A DNA stretch of 64,000 bases. Source: Campylobacter massiliensis (GTDB lineage: Bacteria > Campylobacterota > Campylobacteria > Campylobacterales > Campylobacteraceae). Each line of letters begins with the position of its first letter. Position 1 is the stretch's first letter. Where the stretch lies: assembly GCF_014253065.1 (NCBI RefSeq), contig NZ_JACLZK010000001.1, forward strand, positions 372,001 to 436,000, in the 5' to 3' direction. Positions 9,970 to 20,710 of the stretch are shown piece after piece. The notes beneath the pieces are model-generated. The model searched no databases. It worked only from the letters and a program-made list of their open reading frames with translations, and was not told where the DNA came from. A program made the translations under genes and the position numbers.

Positions 9970-10224
9970 AGTCTAAACGTTATTTAGTTTATTATTGTTA
10001 AAAGTCACAATCAAGTTTTAATAAATAAAACAATTTTACAGGACTTGTTAAAGATTTAAAGATCTTGCTTATTTGCTTAATGCAGAAGTTTGACGTCACA
10101 AGATATCATAGGATTTAAAACTTACCTAGATATTAGTCAATGCTTTCCGTCTTAAAAGCTAGAGATTTAAATTTCGTAATAGATCTAAATTTGAGGCTTC
10201 GTTATGAAATCTTAAATTTATGAG

Positions 10225-10248
10225 TTACCTTTAACAAGGAAGTGATGC
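10225..10248 (+). other. 23S leader arm of the RNase III processing stem
   Basis: This 24-nt arm is complementary over its full length, with one G-U pair, to 13189-13212 after 23S. The core is TTAACAAGGAAGTGAT, paired with ATCACTTCCTTGTTAA. It brackets the 23S gene as expected for precursor cutting. Confidence 0.85.
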
Positions 10249-10276
10249 GAATTAGAATATATTATATACTAATAAA

Positions 10277-13184
<2,908 letters not shown>

Positions 13185-13188
13185 ATAA

Positions 13189-13212
13189 GCATCACTTCCT
13201 TGTTAAGGGTAA
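13189..13212 (+). other. Downstream arm of the 23S processing stem
   Basis: Complement of 10225-10248 with a single G-U pair. It begins a few bases after the mature 23S 3' end. Confidence 0.85.
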
Positions 13213-13307
13213 TTTTATTTCGAAAATCCGAAATAAAATATCTAATCTATACCTTATCAAGATCTTGTTTTAGTTAAAATGAGATTTGACTTTTAACAAT
13301 TAAATAG

Positions 13308-13352
13308 CAGTGTTAAAGAAGTAAATTAATATAGTTTATTTCTTTAACACTG
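13308..13352 (+). other. Hairpin directly before 5S rRNA
   Basis: CAGTGTTAAAGAA (13308-13320) pairs perfectly with TTCTTTAACACTG (13340-13352), and further A-T pairing extends the stem inward. The 3' arm ends at the first base of 5S, so it is probably the cut site that separates 23S and 5S precursors. TTCTTTAACA also resembles the boxA antitermination sequence. Confidence 0.65.
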
Positions 13353-13470
13353 CCCGTGACTATACAGACGAGGAAACGCCTTGCTCCATCTCGAACCAAG
13401 AAGCTAAGCTCGTCCTGGCTGATGATACTCTCCCTTACTGGGATGTCGGGAAAGTAGGTCGTTGCGGGCT
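13352..13470 (+). rRNA. rrf: 5S ribosomal RNA
   Basis: About 118 nt: GCCCGTGACTATACAGACGA at the 5' end, the conserved CGCCTTGCTCCATC and CGAACCAAGAAGCTAAG in the middle, and a closing GTTGCGGGC that pairs with the 5' GCCCGTGAC. It is the last gene of the rRNA operon. Confidence 0.95.
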
Positions 13471-13492
13471 TTGTTTTTTATTCTTTTATACT
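13463..13492 (+). terminator. Probable rRNA operon terminator
   Basis: The GCGGGC closing arm of 5S is followed at once by TTTGTTTTTTATTCTTTT. The 5S terminal helix plus this U-rich tract could act as an intrinsic terminator. Confidence 0.5.
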
Positions 13493-14149
13493 ATTTACTC
13501 CCTTGTTTTACACTCTGTATTCTTTAGTTTGTTTGTCTTGTAATATGTTGTCTGTTCTTGAAGATCTGTTTGTGGACTGATGAATTTATAGTTAGCTTTA
13601 TATTTTTGTGGATAGTTTTTTGCCTCTAGCTCTTGATTGTTTTAAAATATGCCTTATGTGCCGATCAATGTTTGCTTTATATCTTGCGGTATGCGGTTTG
13701 GGTGCTTGATTGGCGATTGAATAGATTGAGTTGTTATTGGGCTAAGTTCATGTCTTTAATATAGAGGTAAATCGGTAAATTTGGGGAGTTGTGTTGATTG
13801 GTTTGCTTAACTCGAAAACGATTAGTGTGTTGTTTTGCTTGGATGCTACTTTTTAATAATTGCAGTAAGACTGTTTTTGTTTATTGTTCTTTGGGTTAAT
13901 GGCAATATGAAAAAGCCGCTATTAAAGTGTAAGTATTTTAACAAGTGTAAAAGTCTAAAAAAGGAAGATGTTGGGTTGAGAAAATTAAGGTATTATTATG
14001 TGTCTAGCGTATGAGAATTCATAAGGTTTTTTAAAAAGCCTTTGTTATAGGGAGTCGCAAATTGATGCCGAGGCTAGTAGTTTGTGGTTTTTAATGCAAC
14101 TTGCATATAATAAATAAAAAGCATTTAGTTAAATTTGCCAACATAAAGC
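13493..14149. other. T/G-rich spacer without a convincing gene
   Basis: About 650 nt between the rRNA operon and the autotransporter remnant. The plus strand is rich in T and G and low in C, unlike the rest of the window. The only short frame I considered is a 35-codon ATG frame at 13907-14014, which lacks a ribosome binding site. It may be remains of decayed sequence. Confidence 0.6.
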
Positions 14150-14183
14150 CCGAATCTGTTAAATGTAAATTTAAAAGATTCGG
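14150..14183 (-). terminator. Possible terminator of the autotransporter locus
   Basis: CCGAATCT and AGATTCGG form an 8-bp stem with an 18-nt A/T-rich loop, 28 nt beyond the barrel stop codon. The U tract after it on the minus strand is poor (GCTTTATG). Confidence 0.35.
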
Positions 14184-14211
14184 TTGATAAAATTAATGAT
14201 TTTATATCAAA

Positions 14212-15315
14212 CTAAAATCTCCACTCGGCTCCTATTCCGCCATTAAAGCCTCTTTTCTTTTCTGCCATACCCTGCAAGTTAAAGTCTAGCTTTATATTAT
14301 TAGCGGTATTGAGTTTGGCTCCAAACTCTGTGCTATAGGTATTTCCTTTTATACTTGGACTCGCTATTGCTGCATTATGGGTGAGATTGTGTCCTTTAGC
14401 CTCTCCTTTAAATTCTCTTTCGTAGCTAGCGCCGGCGTAGACATCAAGCTTTTCACTTAGAGTATAATTGTACCTAAAGCCCAGTTTGCCCAGTAACGAT
14501 ACGGTAGAGTCTAAAAGAAATTTATCTCCCACTACTTCCACCTCTTTTTTGCCTAGTTTATTTAAAAGTACTTTAGAGTACATATCTATGTTTGATGCAT
14601 CATTTATATTTATTATCTTGCCTAGACCTAGGTGGGCCGAATAGTAACCTCTCGTAGCTTCATACTTAGCCGTAGTGATTGCGGGCATATCACTTTCGTA
14701 GTCGCTTTTTATCTCGCCTGCTTTAAAGCCTGAGCTTATATAAAAGCTATTAGGCAGGTTAAACTTAGCAATTATACCAAGACCTATGTATTTAAATTTA
14801 CCGCTGCCCCTTACGTCTATTTTGTCAAAGTCGTTAAAGCTATCATATTTACCGCCGCCAAACTCTACAAATGCTCCGGCTTTGTTTTCTTCAAATTCTT
14901 TAGCGAGACCGACGGCGGCGTTAAAGCTTTTTAGATCGACGTGAGAGCCTGATTTGAGTCTGGTGCTAGATGCGATTGTGGAGGCAAAGACCCCGTTGCC
15001 ATCTGTTTGAAGACTCATGGACGATGTTAAATCAGAACTTGATAGCAGTATGCCAAACTCGCCAATCATAGTTTCTAATATATTTTTAGGGTATGGAAGC
15101 AGGAGCGGTCCGCCTCTTTCGTCATTTTTTACTACTGCAAAAAGCTTTTTATTGGCTCCATCGTCTTTTTTTAGTTCAAATTGATATAGTGCAGAAATCC
15201 CGGCCTGCAATTGTCCCGTTTGGTTACTCATATCGGTTGGATACGTTACGTCGCCATTTGTTGCTTCTATTAGAGTTAGTTTGTCTGCGCCGTTAAGTAC
15301 CCCGCCGTTCATCAT
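14212..15315 (-). CDS. Autotransporter beta-barrel domain (3' fragment)
   Basis: This 367-residue frame is a C-terminal autotransporter translocator. It alternates polar and hydrophobic residues, with segments such as GAFVEFGGGKYDSF, GLGIIAKFNLPNSFYISSGFKAGEI and LGFRYNYTLSEKLDVYAGASYERE. It ends in AEWRF, a C-terminal aromatic typical of outer-membrane barrels recognised by BamA. The apparent ATG pair at 15315/15312 lies inside the linker (GGVLNGADKLTLIEATNG, also typical of such proteins) and lacks a signal peptide. Expressed alone it would not be exported. Confidence 0.7.
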   Translation of the reverse strand: MMNGGVLNGADKLTLIEATNGDVTYPTDMSNQTGQLQAGISALYQFELKKDDGANKKLFAVVKNDERGGPLLLPYPKNILETMIGEFGILLSSSDLTSSMSLQTDGNGVFASTIASSTRLKSGSHVDLKSFNAAVGLAKEFEENKAGAFVEFGGGKYDSFNDFDKIDVRGSGKFKYIGLGIIAKFNLPNSFYISSGFKAGEIKSDYESDMPAITTAKYEATRGYYSAHLGLGKIININDASNIDMYSKVLLNKLGKKEVEVVGDKFLLDSTVSLLGKLGFRYNYTLSEKLDVYAGASYEREFKGEAKGHNLTHNAAIASPSIKGNTYSTEFGAKLNTANNIKLDFNLQGMAEKKRGFNGGIGAEWRF

Positions 15316-15317
15316 GC

Positions 15318-16313
15318 CTACGATTTTGCTAGATTGGGCGCATACTCTAAGGCAAGCATCTTGTCTGTAGCTGGCGCAAACCCTACCGGTATGTAGAAAT
15401 TTAGAAACTCAAAGTTATAAATAGCACTTGCTTTGATATTTTTCTCTCTTACGTTTATGGTGTTGCTGGTGAAGTAATCTTGTGTTGCATCGCTAGTAAA
15501 GCCGCCCCAAATTTGAATACCAGACAAGTCAAGTCCGCGTGCATTTAAATTTACAATGTTATTTGCGGTAGAGCCGTCTCTGGACTTTCCTGCAAACATA
15601 TCCGCAGGTCCTTCAAATGTTCCTCCGTTTAAATTTAGCGTATTACCCGCGGCGGAGCCCTTTGTGGACTCTCCTGCTATGATTTGAGGCTCTTTAAATA
15701 AATATTCCGCCGTTTCGTTTATGGTTACCGTATTGTTTGTGGCGTCAAGCAAACTAAGACCGACCCTTCCTCCTATTATAGGACTTCCTGGTTTAAAAGT
15801 TCCGCCGTTTATAGTTACTTTGTTGGCTTTTGCTTCGCCTTTGTTACTGATCCCTCCGTAGATGCCAATCTTTGCCTCAAGCGCATCTGCATCTACATCC
15901 ACTTCATTGCCCTTGGCGCTTCCTTCTTGACTCTCTCCGCCAACGATCCTAGAGCCGTCTTTTATGCCGGATTCTTTGCGTATGGACACGACATTGTATT
16001 CGACATTTCCGCCGATACTATGTCCTCCATAGATTTGCGCCGATTGCTTAAATTCGGCTCCTTTGTCTATATCTACGATATTGTCTGCCGCATCGTTCCT
16101 GAAGCTTCGTCCGCCGTAAATTTCGGGCCCTTCAAAAACCCCTCCGCTGATTAAAATTTTATTCCCTTCCGCAGCTACAAGTCCTCTGCCGCCATAGACT
16201 GCTTGTTTGATTTTGCCGCCGCTGATATTAAGGGTATTATAGATAGCAACTTGTCTTTCGGAATACCCTCCGTAAAGGAAATGAACTGGGTCGCAATAGT
16301 CTCGAAAATCCAA
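15318..16313 (-). CDS. Autotransporter passenger fragment with GG-type solenoid repeats
   Basis: The open frame (331 residues from a TTG, actually open back to 16394) consists of about ten imperfect repeats of 25-32 residues. Each has the pattern (I/W)YGG-x-S-x-G-x-A-x-N-x-V-x-I-x-G-G-x-F, for example YGGISNKGEAKANKVTINGG and IAGESTKGSAAGNTLNLNGG. An eleventh unit lies upstream of the TTG in the same frame. This matches beta-helical passengers of autotransporter adhesins. The last segment (NFEFLNFYIPVGF) is typical of the join to the barrel, but a stop at 15318-15320 precedes it by a frame change. Confidence 0.65.
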   Translation of the reverse strand: MDFRDYCDPVHFLYGGYSERQVAIYNTLNISGGKIKQAVYGGRGLVAAEGNKILISGGVFEGPEIYGGRSFRNDAADNIVDIDKGAEFKQSAQIYGGHSIGGNVEYNVVSIRKESGIKDGSRIVGGESQEGSAKGNEVDVDADALEAKIGIYGGISNKGEAKANKVTINGGTFKPGSPIIGGRVGLSLLDATNNTVTINETAEYLFKEPQIIAGESTKGSAAGNTLNLNGGTFEGPADMFAGKSRDGSTANNIVNLNARGLDLSGIQIWGGFTSDATQDYFTSNTINVREKNIKASAIYNFEFLNFYIPVGFAPATDKMLALEYAPNLAKS

Positions 16314-16608
16314 AGTGTTGTTTGAGGCGGCTGATAAATCGCTATATCCTCCGGCTATATCAAGGTCGTAATTTAATCCTATTAAACTTTTTTTCTATCC
16401 CAGATAAGGGAGTTGTTGTCGTTATCGGGCAGTGCGAACATTTCGCGGCTGTGGCGGCTAGATATATACGCTATATACTCGTCGAAGTCGGCGCCGTCGT
16501 CCATAGTAAAGTCGGTGCCGCAAGCGAACTTATAGCGACAAATGAGAGGGCAAGACAGCGCCTTACGCACAAATTCATGATGATTCCTCGGTAATAATTT
16601 TTTTGAGA

Positions 16609-16635
16609 ATTATATATGTTATTTAATAAATTATA
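16609..16635 (-). promoter_or_regulatory. Candidate promoter of the autotransporter locus
   Basis: On the minus strand two TATAAT hexamers occur (16614-16609 and 16635-16630) in A/T-rich DNA. The nearer is about 20 nt before the GAGGAA ribosome binding site that serves the ATG at 16578. Confidence 0.45.
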
Positions 16636-16639
16636 AGTT

Positions 16640-16876
16640 AAATTTTAATTAAATGTATCTACGCCATAAACATTGAACGTTGCGTGGATAAATTTGACGA
16701 GTCAAATTTGAACGAGAAAACGCCGAGCAAAATCTCAAATTTAAACCCGCCCAAACGCCAAATCCATGCAGACATAAATACTCTGACAGAACGGACTTGC
16801 GGGCGAGTCAAATTTACAAGCGAGTATAAGTTTAAAATAGTAAATTTATATTCATGTTTCAACGATTAAAGCAAAT
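16640..16876. other. Spacer between pbpB end and autotransporter promoter; AAATTTG words only
   Basis: No convincing gene. The region carries several AAATTTGA words, including a close pair as ATTTGACGAGTCAAATTT near 16689-16706. A 67-codon frame on the minus strand has no ribosome binding site and looks accidental. Confidence 0.55.
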
Positions 16877-18721
16877 TTATTTTTTCTGCTTAGCTTTGGG
16901 TTTTGAGCTTGCGGCTTTTTTCTCCGTATTTTCAGCTGGAGCTGTAGTTTGTTCCGGCGCGGTCAAATTTTCATCCGGTTTTAAAAATCCCTCTTCGACC
17001 ATCAGCTCTACGGCCGCTCTAAAAGTCGGTAGCGCGCTCTGTGCGCCGAAATAATAATACGGTTTCTTCGGCTCTCTGGCTAAAACCCCGATCGTATAGC
17101 TATTGCCCTGCGAGTCGTTGACGAATCCGAAAAACGAGCCGTTGTAGGTATTTGCGTAGCCGCCGGTTGTAGCTATGTGTGCGGTGCCGGTTTTGCCGCC
17201 GATTTCTAGACCTTCCACCTTTGCTCTTTTGCCGGTGCCGACCTCGACGGTTTTTATCAGGATGCGCTTCATCCTCTCGGCCGCTTCTTGGCTTATGGCT
17301 TCGACCGGTTTTGGGTCGTTTACGACGAAAAATTTGCCGTCTTTATAGAGCGAGTCCACGACTTTTGGCGTCACCATAACACCTTTGTTATTAAATACGT
17401 TATACGCCTTTAAAAGCTGGATAAAAGTCGCTTGCAAGCCGTATCCGTAGCTGATCGTGGCCTTGTAAATTTGAGAATTTAGCTTGGCTACCGGCGGCAT
17501 ATTTCCGACCTGCTCGTATGGCATATCGATGCCTGTTTTTTGCGTGAAACCGAAATTTAGCAGCCCTGAGTAAATTTGAGAACCGTCTAGACGCTGGGCG
17601 ATCTGTATCATGCCGATATTTGAGCTATATACGATGATGTCTTCGGCTGTGAGAAAGGGTTCTGGGTGTGTGTCTTTTATCGTGCGTTTTCCTAGCTGAT
17701 AGACGCCGTTATACGTATTTATGCGCTCGAGTGGATTGATTTTGTCGTTTGCCAAAAGGAGGGCGAAAATAAACGGTTTAAAGACCGAGCCGACCTCGTA
17801 TGCGTACTCGGTTGCCGAGGAGTTGAGCGACTTGTAGTCTTGTTTTCTGATGTTTGAGGGGCTATATCTAGAGGTGCTGGCAAGCGCTAGCAGGCCGCCC
17901 GTTTTTGAGTCCATAATGCCTACGATTATCTCTTTTGCGTTTAGAAATTCTTTCTTTTCATCGATGATTTGCTCTAGTCTGGTTTGTAGTTTGAGCGAGG
18001 CGTTTAGGATGATATCGTATCCGTCCACGCGGTTAGCCAAATTTGAATCGCTTGTAAGGATAATGTTGTTTCCGATGTCTTTTGGGCCTAGCAGTTTGGC
18101 GTCTTGGATCGAGGAGATGTAGTATTCGTAGGCTTTTTCTACGCCTTTTACGCCCTCTGTTTTGGTGATGCCGTCTTTTTCGACCTTTTTTACGTAACCT
18201 ATCATCGGCGTGAGCGCGTCGGCGGCGACGTATTGCCTACTTTCTCCGCTTTCTATTATGCTCATATTACGTAGTATCGCAGCTCCGGTGCTTGGGTCTT
18301 CGTACGGGATAAAGATTTTTTTTCTATACAGCTTTTTTGATAGCTCCTGCAGATATGCTGCACCCTTGGCGTCGATCTTGTAGGAGAGCGTAACGGCGCC
18401 TTTTTGACTGTTGATGATTTTGGTTACGCGCTTGATATCGTCGCCACTATATATGCAGTAAAGCTTGATAAATAGATCTTTTTTATCGGGGTCGATATTT
18501 CTAGTATCTATCATCACTTTGTAGAGCTTTTGGCTGCCCGTGATGCTAAAGCCGTCCTTTGTGATGATGTTGCCGCGCAGGGCCGTGTTTATGTCGCTGG
18601 TTTCCAATTTTGGCAGGCGTCTTTCGATATTTGCTCGGTAAAAGATAACTGCCAAAAATATGCAGATAAAAAATAAAATAAACGCAAATAAAGCGATTGT
18701 TTTTGATTTTCGCTGATTCAA
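16877..18721 (-). CDS. pbpB: Penicillin-binding protein 2/3 (FtsI-type transpeptidase)
   Basis: This 614-residue class B penicillin-binding protein has one N-terminal membrane helix (about 9-28). It then has a dimerisation domain and a transpeptidase domain with SxxK at 312-315 (GSVFKP), SSN at 366-368 and KTG at 510-512. It crosslinks peptidoglycan in the periplasm, most likely at the septum. The last 30 residues are a Pro/Ala/Lys-rich tail ending KAKQKK. The start is TTG, 3 nt after the fliE stop. The same pbpB-fliE-flgC-flgB order is known from C. jejuni, linking division and flagellar basal-body genes. Confidence 0.9.
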   Translation of the reverse strand: MNQRKSKTIALFAFILFFICIFLAVIFYRANIERRLPKLETSDINTALRGNIITKDGFSITGSQKLYKVMIDTRNIDPDKKDLFIKLYCIYSGDDIKRVTKIINSQKGAVTLSYKIDAKGAAYLQELSKKLYRKKIFIPYEDPSTGAAILRNMSIIESGESRQYVAADALTPMIGYVKKVEKDGITKTEGVKGVEKAYEYYISSIQDAKLLGPKDIGNNIILTSDSNLANRVDGYDIILNASLKLQTRLEQIIDEKKEFLNAKEIIVGIMDSKTGGLLALASTSRYSPSNIRKQDYKSLNSSATEYAYEVGSVFKPFIFALLLANDKINPLERINTYNGVYQLGKRTIKDTHPEPFLTAEDIIVYSSNIGMIQIAQRLDGSQIYSGLLNFGFTQKTGIDMPYEQVGNMPPVAKLNSQIYKATISYGYGLQATFIQLLKAYNVFNNKGVMVTPKVVDSLYKDGKFFVVNDPKPVEAISQEAAERMKRILIKTVEVGTGKRAKVEGLEIGGKTGTAHIATTGGYANTYNGSFFGFVNDSQGNSYTIGVLAREPKKPYYYFGAQSALPTFRAAVELMVEEGFLKPDENLTAPEQTTAPAENTEKKAASSKPKAKQKK

Positions 18722-18724
18722 GGC

Positions 18725-19027
18725 TTAAATTTGCGTTCTTGAGATTTCTTTGTATGCGCTTAGGGCCTTATTTCGGATCTCTAGCATGAGTTTCATCGAT
18801 GTGTCGGCCTTGCCGATAGCGATAGCGGCTTGGTGCAGGTCTTTTACCTCGCCTGTTGCTAGGTCGGCGATGGCTTTGTCTGCGTTGATTTGTATCTCGT
18901 TTAGCTCTTTTAGCGAGTTATCGAGCATGTCGCCGAAATTTAACTCGCCTTTTTGATTTTGCAGGGTCTTTGCTTCTTTTTTTTCAAACGGCGAAGCAAC
19001 CGAGCCGATTTTATCTATGTTCGTCAT
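18725..19027 (-). CDS. fliE: Flagellar hook-basal body protein FliE
   Basis: A 100-residue protein whose C-terminal half (AIAIGKADTSMKLMLEIRNKALSAYKEISRTQI) is the conserved FliE region ending in the family's usual basic/aromatic helix. It joins the MS ring to the proximal rod in the periplasm. It follows flgC by 5 nt and precedes pbpB by 3 nt, so translation is probably coupled. Confidence 0.95.
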   Translation of the reverse strand: MTNIDKIGSVASPFEKKEAKTLQNQKGELNFGDMLDNSLKELNEIQINADKAIADLATGEVKDLHQAAIAIGKADTSMKLMLEIRNKALSAYKEISRTQI

Positions 19028-19032
19028 AAAAT

Positions 19033-19530
19033 TTAACCTTGTAATAATTCTAATGCGCTTTGAGCGATCGTTTTAGCCGACTGAAATGCCGAAACGTTCG
19101 CCTGATAGGCGCGCGTGGCTTCGATCAGATCCGCCATTTCGATGACTGGATTGATATTCGGGTACGCTACGTAGCCCCTCGCGTCGGCGTCTGGGTGAGA
19201 CGGATCGTATTTTAGCTTAAAATCCTTGTCGTCGCGCACTATCTTGTCAACTACGACGCTCATTATAGCAGGTTTTGCGTCTTTTGTATAGAATTTATCG
19301 TCTAGCGGATTTTCGTATTCGAGCAAGTTATGTTTTTTTGCCACTTCGTCGTTTAGTACGCTATCAAAATCAACCGCCTTAAATATCACCTCGCGGCGTC
19401 TATATGGGCCGCCTTCCGCCGTTCGCACGGTATTTGCGTTGGCGATATTGGAGCTAATGACGTTCATTCTAAAGCGCTGAGCGCTTAGTCCGTATCCGCT
19501 GATATCAAAGTCGCTTAAATAATTACTCAT
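19033..19530 (-). CDS. flgC: Flagellar proximal rod protein FlgC
   Basis: A 165-residue rod protein with the N-terminal motif SGYGLSAQRFRMNVISSNIANANTV and the C-terminal helix ATRAYQANVSAFQSAKTIAQSALELL. Both ends form the coiled core shared by flagellar axial proteins. It builds the proximal rod with FlgB and FliE. It starts 9 nt after flgB. Confidence 0.96.
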   Translation of the reverse strand: MSNYLSDFDISGYGLSAQRFRMNVISSNIANANTVRTAEGGPYRRREVIFKAVDFDSVLNDEVAKKHNLLEYENPLDDKFYTKDAKPAIMSVVVDKIVRDDKDFKLKYDPSHPDADARGYVAYPNINPVIEMADLIEATRAYQANVSAFQSAKTIAQSALELLQG

Positions 19531-19539
19531 AATCTATCC

Positions 19540-19977
19540 TTAAATTTTGCTGCTGGCATCAACCACGTTTTTAAATATCTGGCCGCTTTGCCTCATGGCG
19601 CGGTCAAGCGCAGTTATCATTATCGCGTTTTTGCTAAGCTCGGTCGTCTCGACGTCTAGATCGACGGTGTTTGCGTCGTTTCGCGCCATGTGTCCGTCAC
19701 GTAAAAATATCGTCGCCCCGTTTGACGCCGGAAAATCCACGCGAGGAAAGTGCGTATCGTCCGTTTGCGCGAGTTTTAAAATTTTATTTTCGTCTTTGCC
19801 GTAGATTTCTTGCGCCGTTTGCGACAGAGCCGCTTCAAACGCGATGTCGCGGGCTTTGTAAAAAGGCGTATCGATGTTTGCTATGTTGCTAGAAATCATT
19901 TGCTGGCGCAAATTTCTGCTTGCCAGCGCGCTTTCTACGAGCGGTCTTGATTTTGAGGTTTGGATGCCTGCGAACAT
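19540..19977 (-). CDS. flgB: Flagellar proximal rod protein FlgB
   Basis: A 145-residue rod protein with ASRNLRQQMISSNIANIDTPFYKARDIAFE near the N-terminus and a C-terminal TALDRAMRQSGQIFKNVVDASSKI helix. An upstream in-frame start at 20058 would overlap aat. The ATG at 19977 was chosen because GGCAGG lies just before it and the family begins close to this point. It is the first flagellar gene of the block. Confidence 0.94.
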   Translation of the reverse strand: MFAGIQTSKSRPLVESALASRNLRQQMISSNIANIDTPFYKARDIAFEAALSQTAQEIYGKDENKILKLAQTDDTHFPRVDFPASNGATIFLRDGHMARNDANTVDLDVETTELSKNAIMITALDRAMRQSGQIFKNVVDASSKI

Positions 19978-20032
19978 TTTCCTGCCTTTTTCTCTAAATT
20001 TTAAGAGATAATAAGCAAAAGACGTTCCAAAA

Positions 20033-20692
20033 CTAGAGTAAATTTTTAAATTCGCCAAAGCCGCTAGGTTGGTTTTTTAGCTCGTTAAATTTGGCTAAAA
20101 AATCGCTTCGCCTCATCGCTTTTGCGCCCATAAATTTTAGATGTTCGTTCATGACCTGGCAGTCGATGAGAAAATCAAACGGCTCTAAAGCGCGGCAAAG
20201 TGCGATGAGAGCGACCTTTGACGCGCCCGTTTTTAGGCTAATCATGCTTTCGCCGCAAAAGACCTTGCCGAAAATTTGCCCGTAAAGCCCGCCCGCTAGC
20301 TCGCCGTCTTCGTAAACCTCCACGCTGTGCGAGACGCCTAGGCGGTGCAAATTTACGTATGCGCGCACGATATCTTCGCTTAGCCACGTGGGCCCCTTTT
20401 TTTCGCGCTCGCTTTTGCAGATTTTTAGCAAATTTTCAAAGTCGTAGTCAAACCGCACTTCAAATTTTTTAAGCGCGGATTTTATGCTTTTTTGCACGCG
20501 CACCTTGCTTGGAGCTAGCACCGCGCGAGGGTCTGGCGACCACCAGTATATGGGTTCGCCTGGCAAAAACCATGGGAAAATGCCTTTGTCGTAAGCTTGC
20601 AAAAGAGCATCGGCGCTTAGATCGCCGCCGACGGCTAAAGGCGAGTTTGCGGGGGCGTTTGCGGGGTCTGGGAAGTTATAAATTTTTTCCAA
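20033..20692 (-). CDS. aat: Leucyl/phenylalanyl-tRNA--protein transferase
   Basis: This 219-residue enzyme carries the Aat signatures FPDPANA near the N-terminus, GGDLSADALLQAYDKGIFPWF, YWWSPDPRAVL and GGLYG..FGKVFCGESMIS. It adds Leu or Phe to proteins with N-terminal Lys or Arg, creating N-degrons for ClpS and ClpAP. It lies 18 nt after clpA and two genes after clpS, so the three pathway components are adjacent. It ends 55 nt before flgB. Confidence 0.96.
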   Translation of the reverse strand: MEKIYNFPDPANAPANSPLAVGGDLSADALLQAYDKGIFPWFLPGEPIYWWSPDPRAVLAPSKVRVQKSIKSALKKFEVRFDYDFENLLKICKSEREKKGPTWLSEDIVRAYVNLHRLGVSHSVEVYEDGELAGGLYGQIFGKVFCGESMISLKTGASKVALIALCRALEPFDFLIDCQVMNEHLKFMGAKAMRRSDFLAKFNELKNQPSGFGEFKNLL

Positions 20693-20710
20693 ATTTGACC
20701 CCGCGTCCGC

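Larger units (their letters stand above)
14212..16578 (-). pseudogene. Autotransporter adhesin gene broken by three frame changes
   Basis: Three consecutive pieces in three frames rebuild one autotransporter. First, an ATG at 16578 with GAGGAA 5 nt upstream starts a signal peptide (MNLCVRRCLALSFVAISSLAA), whose frame closes soon after. Second, the next frame encodes DGADFDEYIAYISS and ends at an A7 run at 16394-16388. One added A there would join it to the third frame, which carries the repeat passenger and stops at 15318. Fourth, another shift joins the passenger to the beta-barrel frame, because SKIVGMMNGG continues in the barrel frame. The promoter region looks intact. A decayed gene is most likely; slippage-based switching at A7, or sequencing error, would have to be excluded. 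Confidence 0.75.

Noticed and set aside
13907-14014. 35-codon frame with two CxxxC-like spaced cysteines and many lysines in the rRNA-distal spacer
   Set aside because: No ribosome binding site, no promoter, biased composition of the region and no family likeness.
16659-16862. 67-codon minus-strand frame after pbpB
   Set aside because: No ribosome binding site; composed partly of AAATTTGA words; sequence has no protein-like conservation that I can see.
19978-20058. Longer FlgB start at 20058
   Set aside because: It would overlap aat, adds residues unlike rod proteins, and the internal ATG at 19977 has a better ribosome binding site.
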